A stretch of DNA of 64,000 nt from Alentia gelatinosa (GCA_950022655.1 OX465584.1:63800841-63864840), one strand, 5' to 3'; counted from the stretch's first letter, positions 41,097 through 52,250 are shown. The notes: a model not told the origin generated them from the sequence alone. A program made the numbers and translations.

Positions 41097-41406
41097 TCCA
41101 CTGCAGAAGTCGTTGACCTCAGAATGTACTCAAGCGTTTATACTGATGACTATAAGTTTTCATAGAATCGCCGCCCATGTAGAGGACCGGTTCAAGCCCG
41201 CTTAAAATAGTTGCAGGTGTCAGAGCGTGTCCAATGGTCATCAGGTGGTGCCAAATTATATAATCTGATGTAATCAGACGATCTGCAGTTGCCACATGCT
41301 TGGCATTTACATTAGACGACTTCTAGCTTTTTACTGCTGAACGTCATCAGGCGGTGTAAAATGCTAGAATCAGCGGCGAGAATCGTCTAGTGTAAACGCA
41401 GTGTTA
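41097..41406 (+). mobile_element. W-element body and right end
   Basis: Continues from the array: GAAGTCGTTGACCTCAGAAT, GCGTTTATACTGATGACTAT, CATCAGGTGGTGCCAAATTA, and the inverted end CGTCTAGTGTAAACGCAGTG. Together with the array this is one W element with an expanded left end. Confidence 0.65.
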
Positions 41407-41764
41407 TGTGGCGTTTCCACATGCCGAATATGATCACCGATTATATATGGTATTTAGCACCGCCTACCGACTCTTTTCTGTGAAATAATCGTCAAGTGAA
41501 AACAAAAAGGGTCAACGATCTTTCTTTTTCATTACACAATATGGCACCAGTAGCCGACTTTTGAGGCCACTGACGAAATCAGTCCATGCTGAAAAAATCG
41601 GTGACCACCTCCATATCCGTCTTAAAACGACGTTTCTTCTCAACGCCACAGATTTCTATATTAATTTATGGAGGGTTAATCTTGAGGCTTGTCAGGTCCT
41701 ATATACATATTGAATACTCGGTTCACATGGCACATATAATCTGTCGTCAGGTGGAAACAGCGTG
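41407..41764. other. Unassigned MITE-like stretch
   Basis: Begins GGCGTTTCCACATGCCGAATATGATCACCG, with CACCGCCTACCGACTC and CGTCAGGTGGAAACAGCG at about 41751, suggesting a diverged MITE with GGCGTTTCCAC / GTGGAAACAGC ends (about 41408-41764) that HC A2 follows. Confidence 0.45.
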
Positions 41765-42150
41765 TTTATCCTACCCCTAATGTAAAATCCCATAGGCTTA
41801 ACATTGACTTTCCGTATCCGCCCGTATGTCACATACGGATAAAAAATCGCTCCTAGGAGCATACAAAAAATGGACCAATCAGAGGTCAGCAGCTGAAAGT
41901 AGTTCCAAGCGCCTTCAGAGCAGCAAGGAGAGCTATATGGAGGACTTCAGAAAGTTTTATCGTGTTTTTTTGTTATTATCCTCACATAAAAATATCGTTC
42001 ACAGAGGGTAGGATAAAATCAAAACCTTATTCGTTTCCTGGAGTTTTGGCTCCGGATATCACTTGGCTCTGCCTCATGATATCATTACGCCAAACTCCAG
42101 TCGTCACATACGGGAGCCCAGATTAAAACTCATCCGGTTTTACGATAGTA
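41765..42150 (-). mobile_element. HC element A2
   Basis: Reverse complement of A1: core 41765-42018 with TTTATCCTACCCC and GAGGGTAGGATAAAA ends, then the hairpin. About 22 nt of the left arm are missing, so the stem is shortened. The apex is longer than in A1: GGATATCACTTGGCTCTGCC, TCATGATATCATTACGCC. Confidence 0.78.
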
Positions 42151-42349
42151 CTTTGGGGATAACGATTGTTCGTACAAACAAAATCTCAAGGAGGACCACC
42201 GACCCACTCTTGTGCAGGGTGCACATAATCAGTGGGGTTTTCGTTGGCAGGTGAGAACCGCACATTAAAGCCCCTTTCTGTTGGACATTCATTTGCTACC
42301 AATCTGTAGTCGAGAACCTCTGATCGATTTTTAGGTTATACCAACACCA

Positions 42350-42527
42350 GGGACCTGTTTCACTAGTTTAGTAACATGTCTGTGACACCATACAGACATT
42401 GGAGTTGTCTGGTTTTGTGACAACACAAGTAGCTGCCCTTAGGAAAAGACAGACCCCAAACCTAAGAATTAGACAAATCTACACATCATGGCCCTGTTTC
42501 ACTAGTTTCGTGACAAAAGTGTTAGGA
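42350..42527 (+). mobile_element. U-family MITE U3 (truncated)
   Basis: GGGACCTGTTTCACTAGTTT through CAAATCTACACATCATGG matches U1; then TTTCACTAGTTTCGTGACAA and an abrupt end. Confidence 0.75.
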
Positions 42528-42592
42528 CTACCTTGTATACGCAAAATCATACCTATATACGTCGGGTGTATACATATCTAAACTGGTGGTTT
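42528..42592 (+). mobile_element. AA-family fragment
   Basis: ACTACCTTGTATACGCAAAA, TCATACCTATATACGTCGGG, TGTATACATATCTAAACTGG parallels 16810-16875. Confidence 0.65.
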
Positions 42593-42594
42593 TC

Positions 42595-42812
42595 GCGCAA
42601 TGAAAGGGGTTTGAAATTGTTGGTGATGGCCATTGAGTTTGGAGGACTATTCTTTCAGTATGGACCCGTCAGATGCGGCAGAAACAAGGTATATACTGCA
42701 CTTTCATCGATCTTTAGACATAACGTGTAGTCACTGGCCACAACCAACCGACTTTTAGGAGAACTCAATTAATCGGTGCCGTTTTCGTCGGCCAGTGGAA
42801 AATGGCTTTGAG
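42595..42812 (+). mobile_element. V-family copy V5
   Basis: TATGGACCCGTCAGATGCGG, CTTTTAGGAGAACTCAATTA and GTCGGCCAGTGGAAAATGGC match segments at 50850-50995 and 22830-23020. Confidence 0.55.
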
Positions 42813-42879
42813 TGTAGATGAAACTCAGGTCAAAAAGGTGCATTTTTATACATGGTAGATAATCTTTCCCGTATTGCGT

Positions 42880-43455
42880 AAGAAAATACATAGGAAATAT
42901 ATGTAAATTACGACATATTTCTTTTATCTAAATTAAAAGATAAGATATACACACATATTTCTTTTATTTAAATTAAAAGATAAGACATACACACATATTT
43001 CTTTTGCTAGATTAAAAGAAAAGATATACACACATATTTCTTTTGCTAGATTAAAAGATAAGATATACACACATATTTCTTTTGCCAAATTAAAGATAAG
43101 ATATATATATACATATTTCTTATACTAAATTAAAAGATAGAATATACACACATGTTTCTTATACTAAATTAAAAGATAAAATATACACACATTTTTGTTT
43201 TTACTAAATTGAAAAATAAGATTTACACACATATTTCTTTTACTAAATTAAAAAATTAGATATACATGCATATTTCTTTTGCTAGATTAAAAGATAAAAT
43301 ATACACACATATTTCATTTACTAAATTAAAAGATAAAATAAACACACATATTTCTTTTACTAAATTAAAAGAAAAGATATACGCACATATTTCTTTCTTA
43401 CTAATTTAAAAAATAAGATATACACACATATTTCTTTTGCTAGATTAAAAGATAG
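42880..43455. repeat. AT-rich array, about 39-bp unit
   Basis: About 15 units of TACACACATATTTCTTTTGC followed by TAGATTAAAAGATAAGATA, with small length variation. Confidence 0.92.
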
Positions 43456-44253
43456 AATAAATTGTATAGACGAGGCGCACAGGTTTAGCGACTGCTGGTA
43501 AAAAAAAAACAAGAAAATGTTTCGGCCACGGGGGATCACAGGTCCCACCCGACCACCGACCGCCCACGGTAGAAAGAAGTTTACCACTTAAAAGATTTTT
43601 TATTTTTCATTCAATTAGGACATACTACATTCACCAAATGGCGTTCTTCCAGGTACCGTCAAAGAAACACTGAGAAAAAATGCATAGACAAGACATTACA
43701 GTGTGCATACATGGGGCATAGGTAGTATTGATGTAAATTCAGTATAGATCAGTCCACTGACATATTGCGCCATAACAATAATAACAGGTCATTTGACGCT
43801 GAGGTAGATATAGAATATATACACACATTTCTTGCACTAAATTCTTCCAGGAACGTACCTATTATGAGTGATTTATATATATGCTATATAAAATGAGTTA
43901 TACGTGTAAACATGTATATTCGGTGTTCTAACAGTGGAAAGCCATCAAAGTAAAGGTTAACTATGCCAGGCATGAGGAACTATAAGCTGAGCGCACACTT
44001 CCTGCTAGCAGGGGGCGCCACCATGCGTCTCAGAGATCCGCGAGTGATGATTGGTTCCTAGAGACGCAGGCCGTGGCTGGGGCGTTATGATTGGATCCTG
44101 GTGGGGCAGGCGGTGGTACCAAGAAGGCTGGACGTAGTTGTCGTAAAAAATCCTCCGCTCCGATAAAAATACCTTTATCCGTTGGAACTTTTTTTTTTTT
44201 TATAAAACATACAATTACAAAATGCCTAGATGCCTTATACACAAACACTATAG
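43456..44253. other. Unassigned stretch
   Basis: No recognised element. Poly-A (43500) and poly-T (44189-44200) runs and a GC-richer piece at 44000-44130. The opposing frames at 44030-44320 and 44091-44297 have no motif. Confidence 0.35.
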
Positions 44254-44529
44254 AGGAAACCCATGAAAGTTTAGGGTCTGAGCTCGTATTCCATTGAGTT
44301 TGAATCACGTAGTAATTCACAAGGCGAAGCCGCGTGAATTGCTATGTGATTCAAATGAGATGGGATCGAGCTCTGACCCTAAACTTGAATGGGTTTCTGA
44401 ATATTGACTAATGGGCTAACATTTGTGACATTATCCCCCATTGGATATATTTCCTAAATATCTAATGGGTGTTAGATACGAGTTTCCAATGTTAAGTCTA
44501 TGGAGAAAAAATATCTGGGGTGAGATAAA
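44254..44529 (+). mobile_element. HC element E2
   Basis: A 142-bp hairpin (44256-44397): GAAACCCATGAAAGTTTAGG / AAACTTGAATGGGTTTC outer stem, GAGCTCGTATTCCATTGAG / GGGATCGAGCTC middle, CACGTAGTAATTCAC / GTGAATTGCTATGTG inner with apex AAGGCGAAGCCGC. The left core TIR is deleted; CCAATGTTAAGTCTATGGAG and right TIR TGGGGTGAGATAAA (to 44529) remain. Confidence 0.75.
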
Positions 44530-45085
44530 GGATATAAACTAAGTCTTAGTTATAAGAGATCTAAGGATGAACAGTATTTGGATATGTTCTTGACAGGTAC
44601 CCGTAGTGATATAAAAATCAAATTTAGAACATATAGATTTAACAGTAACGGATTTAAGAAAAGCCCTAGTGACAGATGTGAAGCACTGTGGAATAAGCTT
44701 AATGCTGAGACACAGAAAGCAGATAGCAAGACAATTATCAAGAGGATGGCAGCCAAAGAACTGGACACTATATTATTATATACCTGTGGCTGTATGCACT
44801 ACGTATACTGCCCGTGGCGTATTTATACCCGTACGCACACTGTGATGCACGGGGTATGTGATCACGTGACCAGGTAAAAATTCGCCATTATTAGGTATAG
44901 GATAAAACAAAAACAGGCTAATTAACTTCTTATTATTGACTGATTGAATATGAAGATACCTTTACCACATCATTTCATCGATCCTTTATATATATCGCTT
45001 GCTGTATCAAACTTGAGAACCAACTCTTGTACTATTCAAGGAAGAACTGCCACCTGGCAGATTGAATAAAGATTAAAAAAAAACA
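44530..45085 (+). pseudogene. Non-LTR retrotransposon tail next to HC E2
   Basis: Starting right after the HC terminus, the plus strand encodes YKRSKDEQYLDMFLTGTRS, FRTYRFNSNGFKKSPSDRC, EALWNKLNAETQKADSK and IIKRMAAKE, an RT C-terminal tail. At about 44785 it runs into J-type HC core sequence (CTGTGGCTGTATGCACTACG, GGCGTATTTATACCCGTACG). LINE-like 3' UTR with AATAAAGATTAAAAAAAAAC resumes near 44905 and ends about 45085. Dead copy. Confidence 0.7.
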
Positions 45086-45104
45086 AAAAAACCTAAGATC
45101 AACT

Positions 45105-45320
45105 TCCAACGGATGGAGTTCGCCTAAACCAAATAAACAGGAAACGGGTGAAGATTTTTAGTTCTCCTATAAAAGCCCATTTTAATTTTGCCTCAGCAGT
45201 GCTAAAGGTATGTTGGTGGTTCCTGACTGTAAATTGGTGACGGCCAATGTAAATGGGCTATTAGGAGAATTAAAAAAATCTATGTACTGTTTTCGTCAGC
45301 CAATGGAAAAGGGTCTATAG
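45105..45320 (+). mobile_element. V-family copy V6
   Basis: AGTTCTCCTATAAAAGCCCA, GCCTCAGCAGTGCTAAAGG, TATTAGGAGAATTAAAAAAAT and GTCAGCCAATGGAAAAGGG match the compact V4 element. Confidence 0.65.
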
Positions 45321-45861
45321 ACTGTATGTAGTTACCCGGTAGAGGCTGGTGGCCAGGATTTAGTGGACTGTTAACTTTTCCTCGATTCCTAAAAATTATC
45401 ACCCCTTTACATAAATGATATTTATGATAGACCTTTCATTCTTTTGTTTTTATAAAGTTTTTTTGATAGTCTTTACTATCCAAACATCCTTGCTCTGTGG
45501 TTCAGTCTAACCTTATTTACAAGGCACAAGCTGTCATTTGAGTGTAGAGATAGACTGGTAGGGAGTGCTGTGGGGGGTGGCTACTGGGGGTTGGTGTGGG
45601 TAGCAGTAGTGGTTGCAGAAGCTTTGTTGATGTAAGGAGTAATCCATGTAATCCGTGTAATCTGATAAGGTGTGTATAGGCGACAGTGGGTAAACCTTTT
45701 TAATTTTTGTTATCTACACGTATCTACACGTATAATTTTACGATCGCCAACACAAAATAGCATGAATATCTCCTACAGATAATCAGGCGTCTCAGAAGCA
45801 ATAATCACATGAAATATGAAGTAGAACTCATGTGAGAACGTTTCCGAAGGGCAGCACAGGG
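45321..45861. other. Unassigned stretch
   Basis: No recognised repeat or gene; a GT-rich piece at 45555-45610. Confidence 0.35.
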
Positions 45862-46395
45862 TTAATTTGAAGGCATGTCGGACAATTTGGCTGGAACCCA
45901 TGTGATTATCCGGAAACTTGATTGTGGTAATCTCCGAGTGTTCTAGTTTATATATCTAACTTAAAAATTGGCGGTCACCGTGCTAGTCTTTGATTTACAC
46001 CTCAATATTATTATGATTTTGTGTAAAGAATATTTAGAAATTCTATAAAGTTGTTTTTCACATAGTAAAACCCATATCATTTTCCTCAAGCGTTCACAGA
46101 GTAAAGTAAATATGAACTACTACACATTTAAGTTTTAAAAATCATAGGTTACCGTCCTTGTTTTTGAAAAAATTAAAGAAAACCATATTTTCGAGTACAT
46201 TTCCTATGTAAATCAAGCAAAAGTTGATTGGCCTATCTTACCAATAAGGATTGGATAAACTGGACAAAATGTTAGATATAGTCAATTGACATTAAAATGA
46301 ATCCCATGGAATGGGCTTTGACCGAAAATTACATAAAATCATATTATAAAATCACCAGGTGGCGCCACCATGAATCGTAGGCCTTTAATGCTAAG
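45862..46395 (+). mobile_element. X-family element (most complete copy)
   Basis: Uninterrupted X: GAAGGCATGTCGGACAATTT, AATTGGCGGTCACCGTGCTA, AAACCCATATCATTTTCC, CATAGGTTACCGTCCTTG, GATTGGCCTATCTTACC, ATCACCAGGTGGCGCCACC, GTAGGCCTTTAA. About 530 bp, AT-rich, no coding frame, no clear TIR; class unknown. Confidence 0.7.
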
Positions 46396-46544
46396 GATAT
46401 TATTGCATCTCCTTTAGATTTCTGACCACATTTAGCGAACCAGATCTACAGGTGGACGATTTTAAATCTTCTTTCCTCTACAAGAAATCCCCAAGACGAG
46501 CACAGAGCGCCACCTGACGTCAAACTAAATATCAACTCCTCCGG

Positions 46545-46690
46545 GACGCTCTGCTAAAATATCCGGAAGGCGAATATGGACCCATACACCACCTACTTCC
46601 GGTGAGTGCCCGCAACAGGAAGTGACGTCATTCATGAACCAATCACGTGACTAGAGAGAGCTCGGTCGCCGAGGGACTGGCTGAAGCTGG
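46545..46690. promoter_or_regulatory. Promoter-like ETS/CRE/CCAAT/E-box cluster
   Basis: Within 70 bp: ACTTCCGGTGAG (ETS-like, also a donor-like GGTGAGT), CAGGAAGTGACGTCA (ETS plus CRE), GAACCAATCACGTGAC (CCAAT box plus E-box). Spacing and order are typical of a compact animal promoter. No coding exon is evident on either side within a few hundred bases. Confidence 0.45.
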
Positions 46691-46974
46691 TTCCTCGAGG
46701 TACATCAGGTGTTGTCCTTTTTAGATGGGTACCAGCAGAAGTGGGCGATAATAAAAGCAGGTAGACTTTTCCAGTTATTCTTTTTCTTTCATTTTTTTCC
46801 TTTTACTTTCCCAGTTATAGGACACACTGCTAAATAACCGAGGCTCTTGCTAAATATGAAACGATGGAATATAGACTAAACCCTTTATAATTGTCTCCTA
46901 AAAATGAACTGGATTAAAAAGGTCTCTGATTAGAATCATTTAGTGTTTTGTTATGTTCACGGTCGTTTTAAAGG

Positions 46975-47245
46975 TTTTATCTTAGCCTGTTATACACGTC
47001 CATATTATAACATTAGGAACTCGTACTCAACAGGCTTGCGAGTACGGTAACTCATACTCAACGGGTGATAAAAAGACAAAAACTTCCAGGCTAAGATAAA
47101 ATCAGAAACCTATTCGTGTTTGGTCTGAGACCCATTCACCATCTTGTTTGGAGTGCTTCGAAATATTCACTCGGCTAACGTCACGTTCATATTACTCCAT
47201 GCTCCAAACTCGATGGCGAACTAAGACACAGGCCAAACACTCATC
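46975..47245 (-). mobile_element. HC element D2
   Basis: A 127-bp core with perfect 15-bp TIRs TTTTATCTTAGCCTG (46975-46989) and CAGGCTAAGATAAAA (47087-47101). It is followed by a hairpin (about 47116-47240) pairing TGTTTGGTCTGAGACCC / GACACAGGCCAAACA and CACCATCTTGTTTGGAGTG / GCTCCAAACTCGATGGCG, with CGTTCATATTACTCC at the apex. Inverse of D1. Confidence 0.8.
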
Positions 47246-47374
47246 AATTTCTTTCATGATATAAGGATAGCTTTGGGAATTTTTTGGGTAACTTACTATT
47301 TCCAAGATTTTCAATATTAGATTAATATAAAACATTATATCTTACCTTGAATTTATAGGTGTAGGTAGACTTGC

Positions 47375-47600
47375 CCAAGTCTTTGATCATGGACATTTGT
47401 CATTCAACAAAATTATGATAAAGTATGTTGCGGTGTGACTGGTCCAGGAATCAAAGACTTGCCAATTAAAAACGAAACCTCCTGTAGATTGCAACCCCAG
47501 CCGCTCCCTGTTACCCTACCCCCCCCCCCCTATACCTCCCCCTCTCCCTCCTCTAGTTCCCTGGGTGCTATGTTATCAGAGCAATAAATCCCGCCTATGG
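47375..47600 (-). mobile_element. CC-family repeat, second copy
   Basis: ACTTGCCCAAGTCTTTGATC, AATCAAAGACTTGCCAATT, GCCGCTCCCTGTTACCCTAC, a run of 13 C, CTAGTTCCCTGGGTGCTATG: reverse complement of 33380-33620. Confidence 0.6.
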
Positions 47601-48606
47601 ACCACCTTTGGACTGTGTTAACAATTAAAACCACCATGAGGAGTAGGTGGAGTGGTAGAGGGACTGAAGCCAAAATAAACCTAGACGATCCCAGATATCT
47701 ATCTCCAAGCAGATATCCTGACATGTAACAAGGAACTCTGCATGGAGAGTGCTGGACAATCCTGGCATTAAACAGCGCCAGAAATCGGACATCATTACCG
47801 ATTTGACCAGTCCCTGTATCGAGGAGAGCAGGGTTGGGGTAGGCGGAGGGATACAAGGACTGGGGCCAGTCTGAGGTGTAGGTTGAACACGTACAGGATT
47901 AATGGGATATATGAAATAACGTCCATATATTAAGAATATATACACTAGTTATGCAGGATTTCCACCTGACTACTTAATGTCCATCGAGTTTCTGTTCACT
48001 CTAATATCAGCCGTCGGGTGGTAGAACTTGAGATTTATTGTCTTGTGGTTTTTAATTTTTTTTGGTTAAAATTTGCTTTATTTACCCTCTAGAGGCGTCG
48101 GTGTTGCCACCGGTTTTACTTACCTCTACAGCACAATATAAACTTTTGTACATACACAAGAGGTTGAAAATAAAACAACCATCAGGTCTCCTTCACTTGT
48201 GAAGGACTGGTTAACTAACATAGTCTTATGCCAAGTCTCAGCTTGTAGAGAAGTCTTTTCAGTCTTTTGTAAAGTCCACAGTATCTATAAGATACCTCAT
48301 TGGAATCACATTCCATTTTTTTTGTAGAAGTTCATAGTTTAGGCAATGTAGTCGCCCATTTATATATAATAACGACGAGTTATCACAAGGCAATGTTACA
48401 ATATCACATAGTAGATGGTGTCCCCATAAGTAGACAAATCAATTTTCAAATGAGATACAAAGTAGCAGTTTCATATAATACCTTAGGGTTATTTAAGAAA
48501 TATTACCCTAGTCAAAAACAGTGGTAAGAGGATGAAATGTATGGTATTTCGTTACAGAATCGCATTAGAACAGCCTAGAAATCGCTTCTTTTTTTAGCAA
48601 TGCTTT
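47601..48606. other. Unassigned stretch
   Basis: No recognised element or motif-bearing open frame. The frames at 47530-47945 overlap each other on the minus strand and look incidental. Confidence 0.35.
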
Positions 48607-48946
48607 AAAATTGCAGTACTTAGGCCACTCAAAAAAAACAACTTGTTTCTCATCACCGCGCGCATCAAGAAAAAACGATTTTAGAAGATTCTTTTTTTTT
48701 TTTTTTTTTAAATAGATGAACCTTAATAAAAGATTTATGAAAGGTATGTGTATTTAGTATCAAATTAAAGCTCCTGATGTCAGGGATGCATTAAATGTAG
48801 AGCCAGCTTATGCGGGGTTTTACTGTATGTCTGCCCTCTTTGATATAGCAAAAGAAAAAAAAAAAAAAAAAAAGCGCCCTCGTCATATTTTTCATTGCTT
48901 GGTGATGAGAAACAAGTGGTTTTTTTTTAGTGGCCTTATCTATGTT
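48607..48946. mobile_element. Possible element with about 40-bp inverted ends
   Basis: GGCCACTCAAAAAAAACAAC, TTGTTTCTCATCACC (48605-48645) is inverted at 48903-48946 (GGTGATGAGAAACAAGTGG, TTTTTTTTAGTGGCC). Between lie a T19 run (48690) and an A20-plus run (48850). It interrupts the RT-tail remnant to its right. Confidence 0.5.
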
Positions 48947-49015
48947 CCGAACTTCGGGTTTCATGGTGTTCCACAGGGTTCCCCCTCGGTACAGGGTGCC
49001 ACCTCTATACCTCTC
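48944..49015 (-). pseudogene. RT C-terminal tail scrap
   Basis: The minus strand reads YRGGTLYRGGTLWNTMKPEV then RNIDKATKK, the LINE tail motif, cut off by the inverted-end element at 48944. On the right it merges with BB2. Confidence 0.5.
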
Positions 49016-49640
49016 TATGGCTTTTTGAGCGCGGGAAATCGCGCTCATATACGTCATCTAGATAGAGGTTAGAATGCTCACACAGGGTTTCAGCTTGCTG
49101 TAAAGAATCTAACGCTTCACTATCAATGTCCCAACTATAAAGGCCTGGTTAAATGAGCAGAGGTCCAGTATCCCAGGACCCCGTATCACTGCCCCACTAC
49201 TGACTTGGTTCCTTTTAATAGAACTTTCATAGCTGAGTGACCTTGTGAATGTGTGTGCATCAAGTGCTAATGGGCTATTAGAGAGCGAACTGAGTGCCAT
49301 AGGTGACCTAGAGAAATACGGCAGTTAACCAAGACCCTCAATCAAAAATTCAGTCACAACTGCAAGTTGAATGGGATCCGTGGTATGCTAGACCAGGCAC
49401 AAGTCAAAAGCGAGAATGTTAGATGTCTCTACCATAATACATATTCCTGTTGATGATACTTGAGAACAACTATTAAATCCATTCTCTGGGCTTATTGAAG
49501 CAGTCTTGATACTTTCAAATATAAATGGCTTACTGATCAATAATTTCCTATGATATTCTCATACATTTATATGATAAGATTTTGGTATACCGCGCTCTTC
49601 CATTATGAATGGAAATAACATTTGCTCCTAGTTTTACCTC
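49013..49640 (+). mobile_element. BB-family element BB2
   Basis: GAGCGCGGGAAATCGCGCTCATATACGTC-type start (49027), GGGTTTCAGCTTGCTG, CCAACTATAAAGGCCTGGTT, GACTTGGTTCCTTTTAATAG, GAGAGCGAACTGAGTGCCAT, TATACCGCGCTCTTCCATTA: the same order as the inverse of 60416-61250. Frames are broken by several stops. Confidence 0.65.
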
Positions 49641-50517
49641 CTGACAAAAACCTCACGGATTATGTGCACCCAGTACAACAGTCGGTCCGTGGTGCTTCTC
49701 GAAAATCGTTCAGTGTTAACATTCGTTATCCCCTTCGAAAAATTGCTTTAAGATAAGGTTAAAGAAATCATAAGTCATACCCTGAACTTATTATAAAATG
49801 ACAGAATGGATTGCATATGTACCTTCATATTACCTTCGTATTCATATTATGTTATGCCTAAGTCACACTATGTGTCACAAATCATGTCATATCATTTCTC
49901 ATCAATTCTCCAACAAGTATTGGGTGGTGGTTCAATATTGTAATATGTTATACAATGTATTATTATACTATATAAACTGCTTACTTATGAGTCACCGCTG
50001 GTGATAGATCATACAAAACTTTATCTAGATATAGCGGCTGATATGCCATAAATGGAAGACCATCCATGTGATGAATTTATGTGCTAATAATAAAAAAAAG
50101 CATTGTTTCCACCTTACGACCGATTATTTGTGCATGTGCGCCAATTATTCAATATGTCTAGGTCCTGACAAGCCTGGCGATTAAATCTTCCTAAATTGAC
50201 ATAGAAATCGGTGGCGTTGTGAAAAAATGCTGTTTTAAAACTGTAATGAAGGTGGTTACCGACCGATCTTTGGTCGCCACCACCGATTAATTCAGCTTTA
50301 ATTAGATTTTGATTTGGTTTGGTTTGATTTTGACGGTGCCCTTAAAAGTCGGTCGGTGGTGCAATACTGCTGGAGAGAAAAATCATACCTCAATCAGGGT
50401 TTTCATAGTAATGCTTTTAAATTCCTTAAAGCTTTCAGTACTCCTAACAATTAGTGGAAGGTTGTTCCAAATATTTGACACATAATATTGTATCGCTCGT
50501 TCATACGTTTGACAGTA
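49641..50517. other. Unassigned stretch
   Basis: Words such as GTGGTTACCGACCGATCTTTGG and AAAGTCGGTCGGTGGTGC around 50100-50360 suggest a diverged V/T-type MITE, but its ends are unclear. Confidence 0.35.
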
Positions 50518-50803
50518 AGGCCCGGCGTCCACCTACTACGATATGGCTCCGATACGGTCTACGATGCACCTCCCGATAAAAAATCAAAATCGCGTTGGAA
50601 GGTCACCTGATATCGGGGCAGGTGACCACGTTTCTGCGATTAGGCACCGATAAATTACCCTTATGATGCGTGGTGAATTGGCATGTCTAAACATTTGTCT
50701 ACGATTTTGCACCTTCCCAATATGGCTCCGATATTTGTTCTTTTTGTATCGGTGCCATATCGGTAGGTCTAAATTTCTATCGTAGTAGTGGGACGCCAGG
50801 CCT
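50518..50803 (-). mobile_element. P-family MITE P7
   Basis: Ends AGGCCCGGCGTCCACCTAC and GTAGTGGGACGCCAGGCCT, flanked by TA on both sides; full P interior. Confidence 0.9.
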
Positions 50804-50814
50804 TAGGTCTATGA

Positions 50815-51000
50815 GCTTTTAAGAGTGGCGTATCCCCAGCTCTCGTAATTGTATGGACCTGCTAAATGCGGCAGGAACAAAGCATATATATATACGGTAC
50901 CATCACTGATTTTTGGATACCGACGGGCATCACCAACCGACTTTTAGTAGAACCCAGTTAATCAGTGCCATTTTCGTCGGCCAGAGGAAAATGTCTCGAG
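50815..51000 (+). mobile_element. V-family copy V7
   Basis: TATGGACCTGCTAAATGCGG, CACCAACCGACTTTTAG, CAGTGCCATTTTCGTCGGCC match V5. Confidence 0.55.
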
Positions 51001-51185
51001 GATTTCAAAGTTACTCGGTAAGGATCGGAAAAATATACTGTCCAAGAACTTGACTTTCTTTCACGTTTTTTTTCACCGGTACTTGGTGTTCCTATTTCTA
51101 TATACCTTCAAATATCGATAAAAATAGATACTTTTTTTACCTTTACCGATAGTCCAAGAAGCAAACCATTATCGAGTAACTGAAA
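51001..51185 (-). mobile_element. K-family relative
   Basis: TTTCAAAGTTACTCGGTAAGG and CACCGGTACTTGGTG, then TATATACCTTCAAATATCGAT match pieces of 15310-15400 in rearranged order. Confidence 0.45.
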
Positions 51186-51519
51186 ACCACTATGTATGCT
51201 GCTATGTCAATATCAAGTGTTCACCAATAGGTGCATAGGAATAACAATCCGGGATGCACGAACTATTGGTAATCTTTGAATAAGTGTTCGAATTATCATT
51301 GCCTTCGCGATGTTGTATGATGACTGGAGAGTTAGTCTTGCGAGTTTTGTTACTCAAGGATCATAGAAAGCAACCAACATAACCTCTACATGAACATGAC
51401 TAGTTCAATGAAATGACATTGAACACGAAAATCACAACTCACAAAAAAAAAAAAAATCCGATGACGGAAGAGGAGACCAAGTCTCGCTTTGGTCAAACGA
51501 AGAATGCGCAACTGACTTT
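51186..51519. other. Unassigned stretch
   Basis: Nothing recognised apart from an A14 run at 51444. Confidence 0.3.
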
Positions 51520-51975
51520 ATAACTCTTGGGGCGATAATAGAGTAAAAGAAGCGCAGTAGAGTTACGCTGGTTCCGGTCGGTTCGCCGACCCTCATCACC
51601 CGGCATGCACCGCGCGCGCCTGCGTACTCCGGCCGCACGACCACGTGACCACTTTATGATCGATTCCCGGCGTCCCTCATTCTTCCGGTGACGTATTGGC
51701 GGCAAACGCGACGCGACGCGCATCGGCGTCCGCGCAGCGTCCGTCCCGCGTCCGTCCCGCGTCTCCACAGACGCCGCACTGACCACGTGACAAATTGAGA
51801 CGCCATCGCCTTCCCGCCCTGCCCCGCGCGCTGCCACGCCACCGCGCCACCTGGCGTCACCGCCTGTCATAATCATCACACTTCCGGTTCCGGTGTGACT
51901 ACCACAAGGGGGGGCGACGAGCACTGGACCCGCTACCACGAGGCTGAGACGACGGGGGAGGGGGGGAGGGAGGGG
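51520..51975. promoter_or_regulatory. CpG island-like patch
   Basis: Strongly GC- and CpG-rich (CGCGACGCGACGCGCATCGG, repeated CGTCCGTCCCG), two CCACGTGAC sites (51641, 51782), TTCCGGTGACG and ACTTCCGGTTCCGG. It ends in a G-rich run (51950-51975). It may be a promoter; the overlapping minus-strand frames (51493-51939, 51432-51860) have no recognisable domain. Confidence 0.35.
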
Positions 51976-51997
51976 TTTGAGGGGTGAATACGCGGAG

Positions 51998-52250
51998 CAC
52001 TCTCCTAGCAGAGATCCTGTGCTCTATACTTCCTCTTGCCGCTTCACTCTCCTAGCAGAAATCCTGGCTTGTATCTTTGCACCAACTTGCCTGTTTGGGG
52101 CAAAATCTGAGAGAATGATATCTCCCCAATTGAACTCGCAGAGAGTTGATGGGAGAAAGCCCAACTCGAAAGATAAAATTCACATCGGCTTGAATCTCTG
52201 CACCAACCTGCCTGTTTGGGGCAAAATCTGGCGCGTACACCAGTTTTTGA
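51998..52250 (+). repeat. Internally duplicated repeat with GCCTGTTTGGGGCAAAATCT
   Basis: CACTCTCCTAGCAGA occurs twice (51999, 52047) and GCACCAAC-TGCCTGTTTGGG twice (52078, 52200), with AACTCGCAGAGAG between. ACTCTCC-CAGATC words link it to 3994 and 53945. Confidence 0.6.

Noticed and set aside
41185..41215. tRNA-like B box (GGTTCAAGCCC)
   Set aside because: No A box at the right distance and no cloverleaf; lies in a W element.
51493..51939. 148-residue minus-strand frame in the CpG-rich patch
   Set aside because: High GC depresses stop-codon frequency, several overlapping frames are open on the same strand, and no domain or codon pattern supports one of them.
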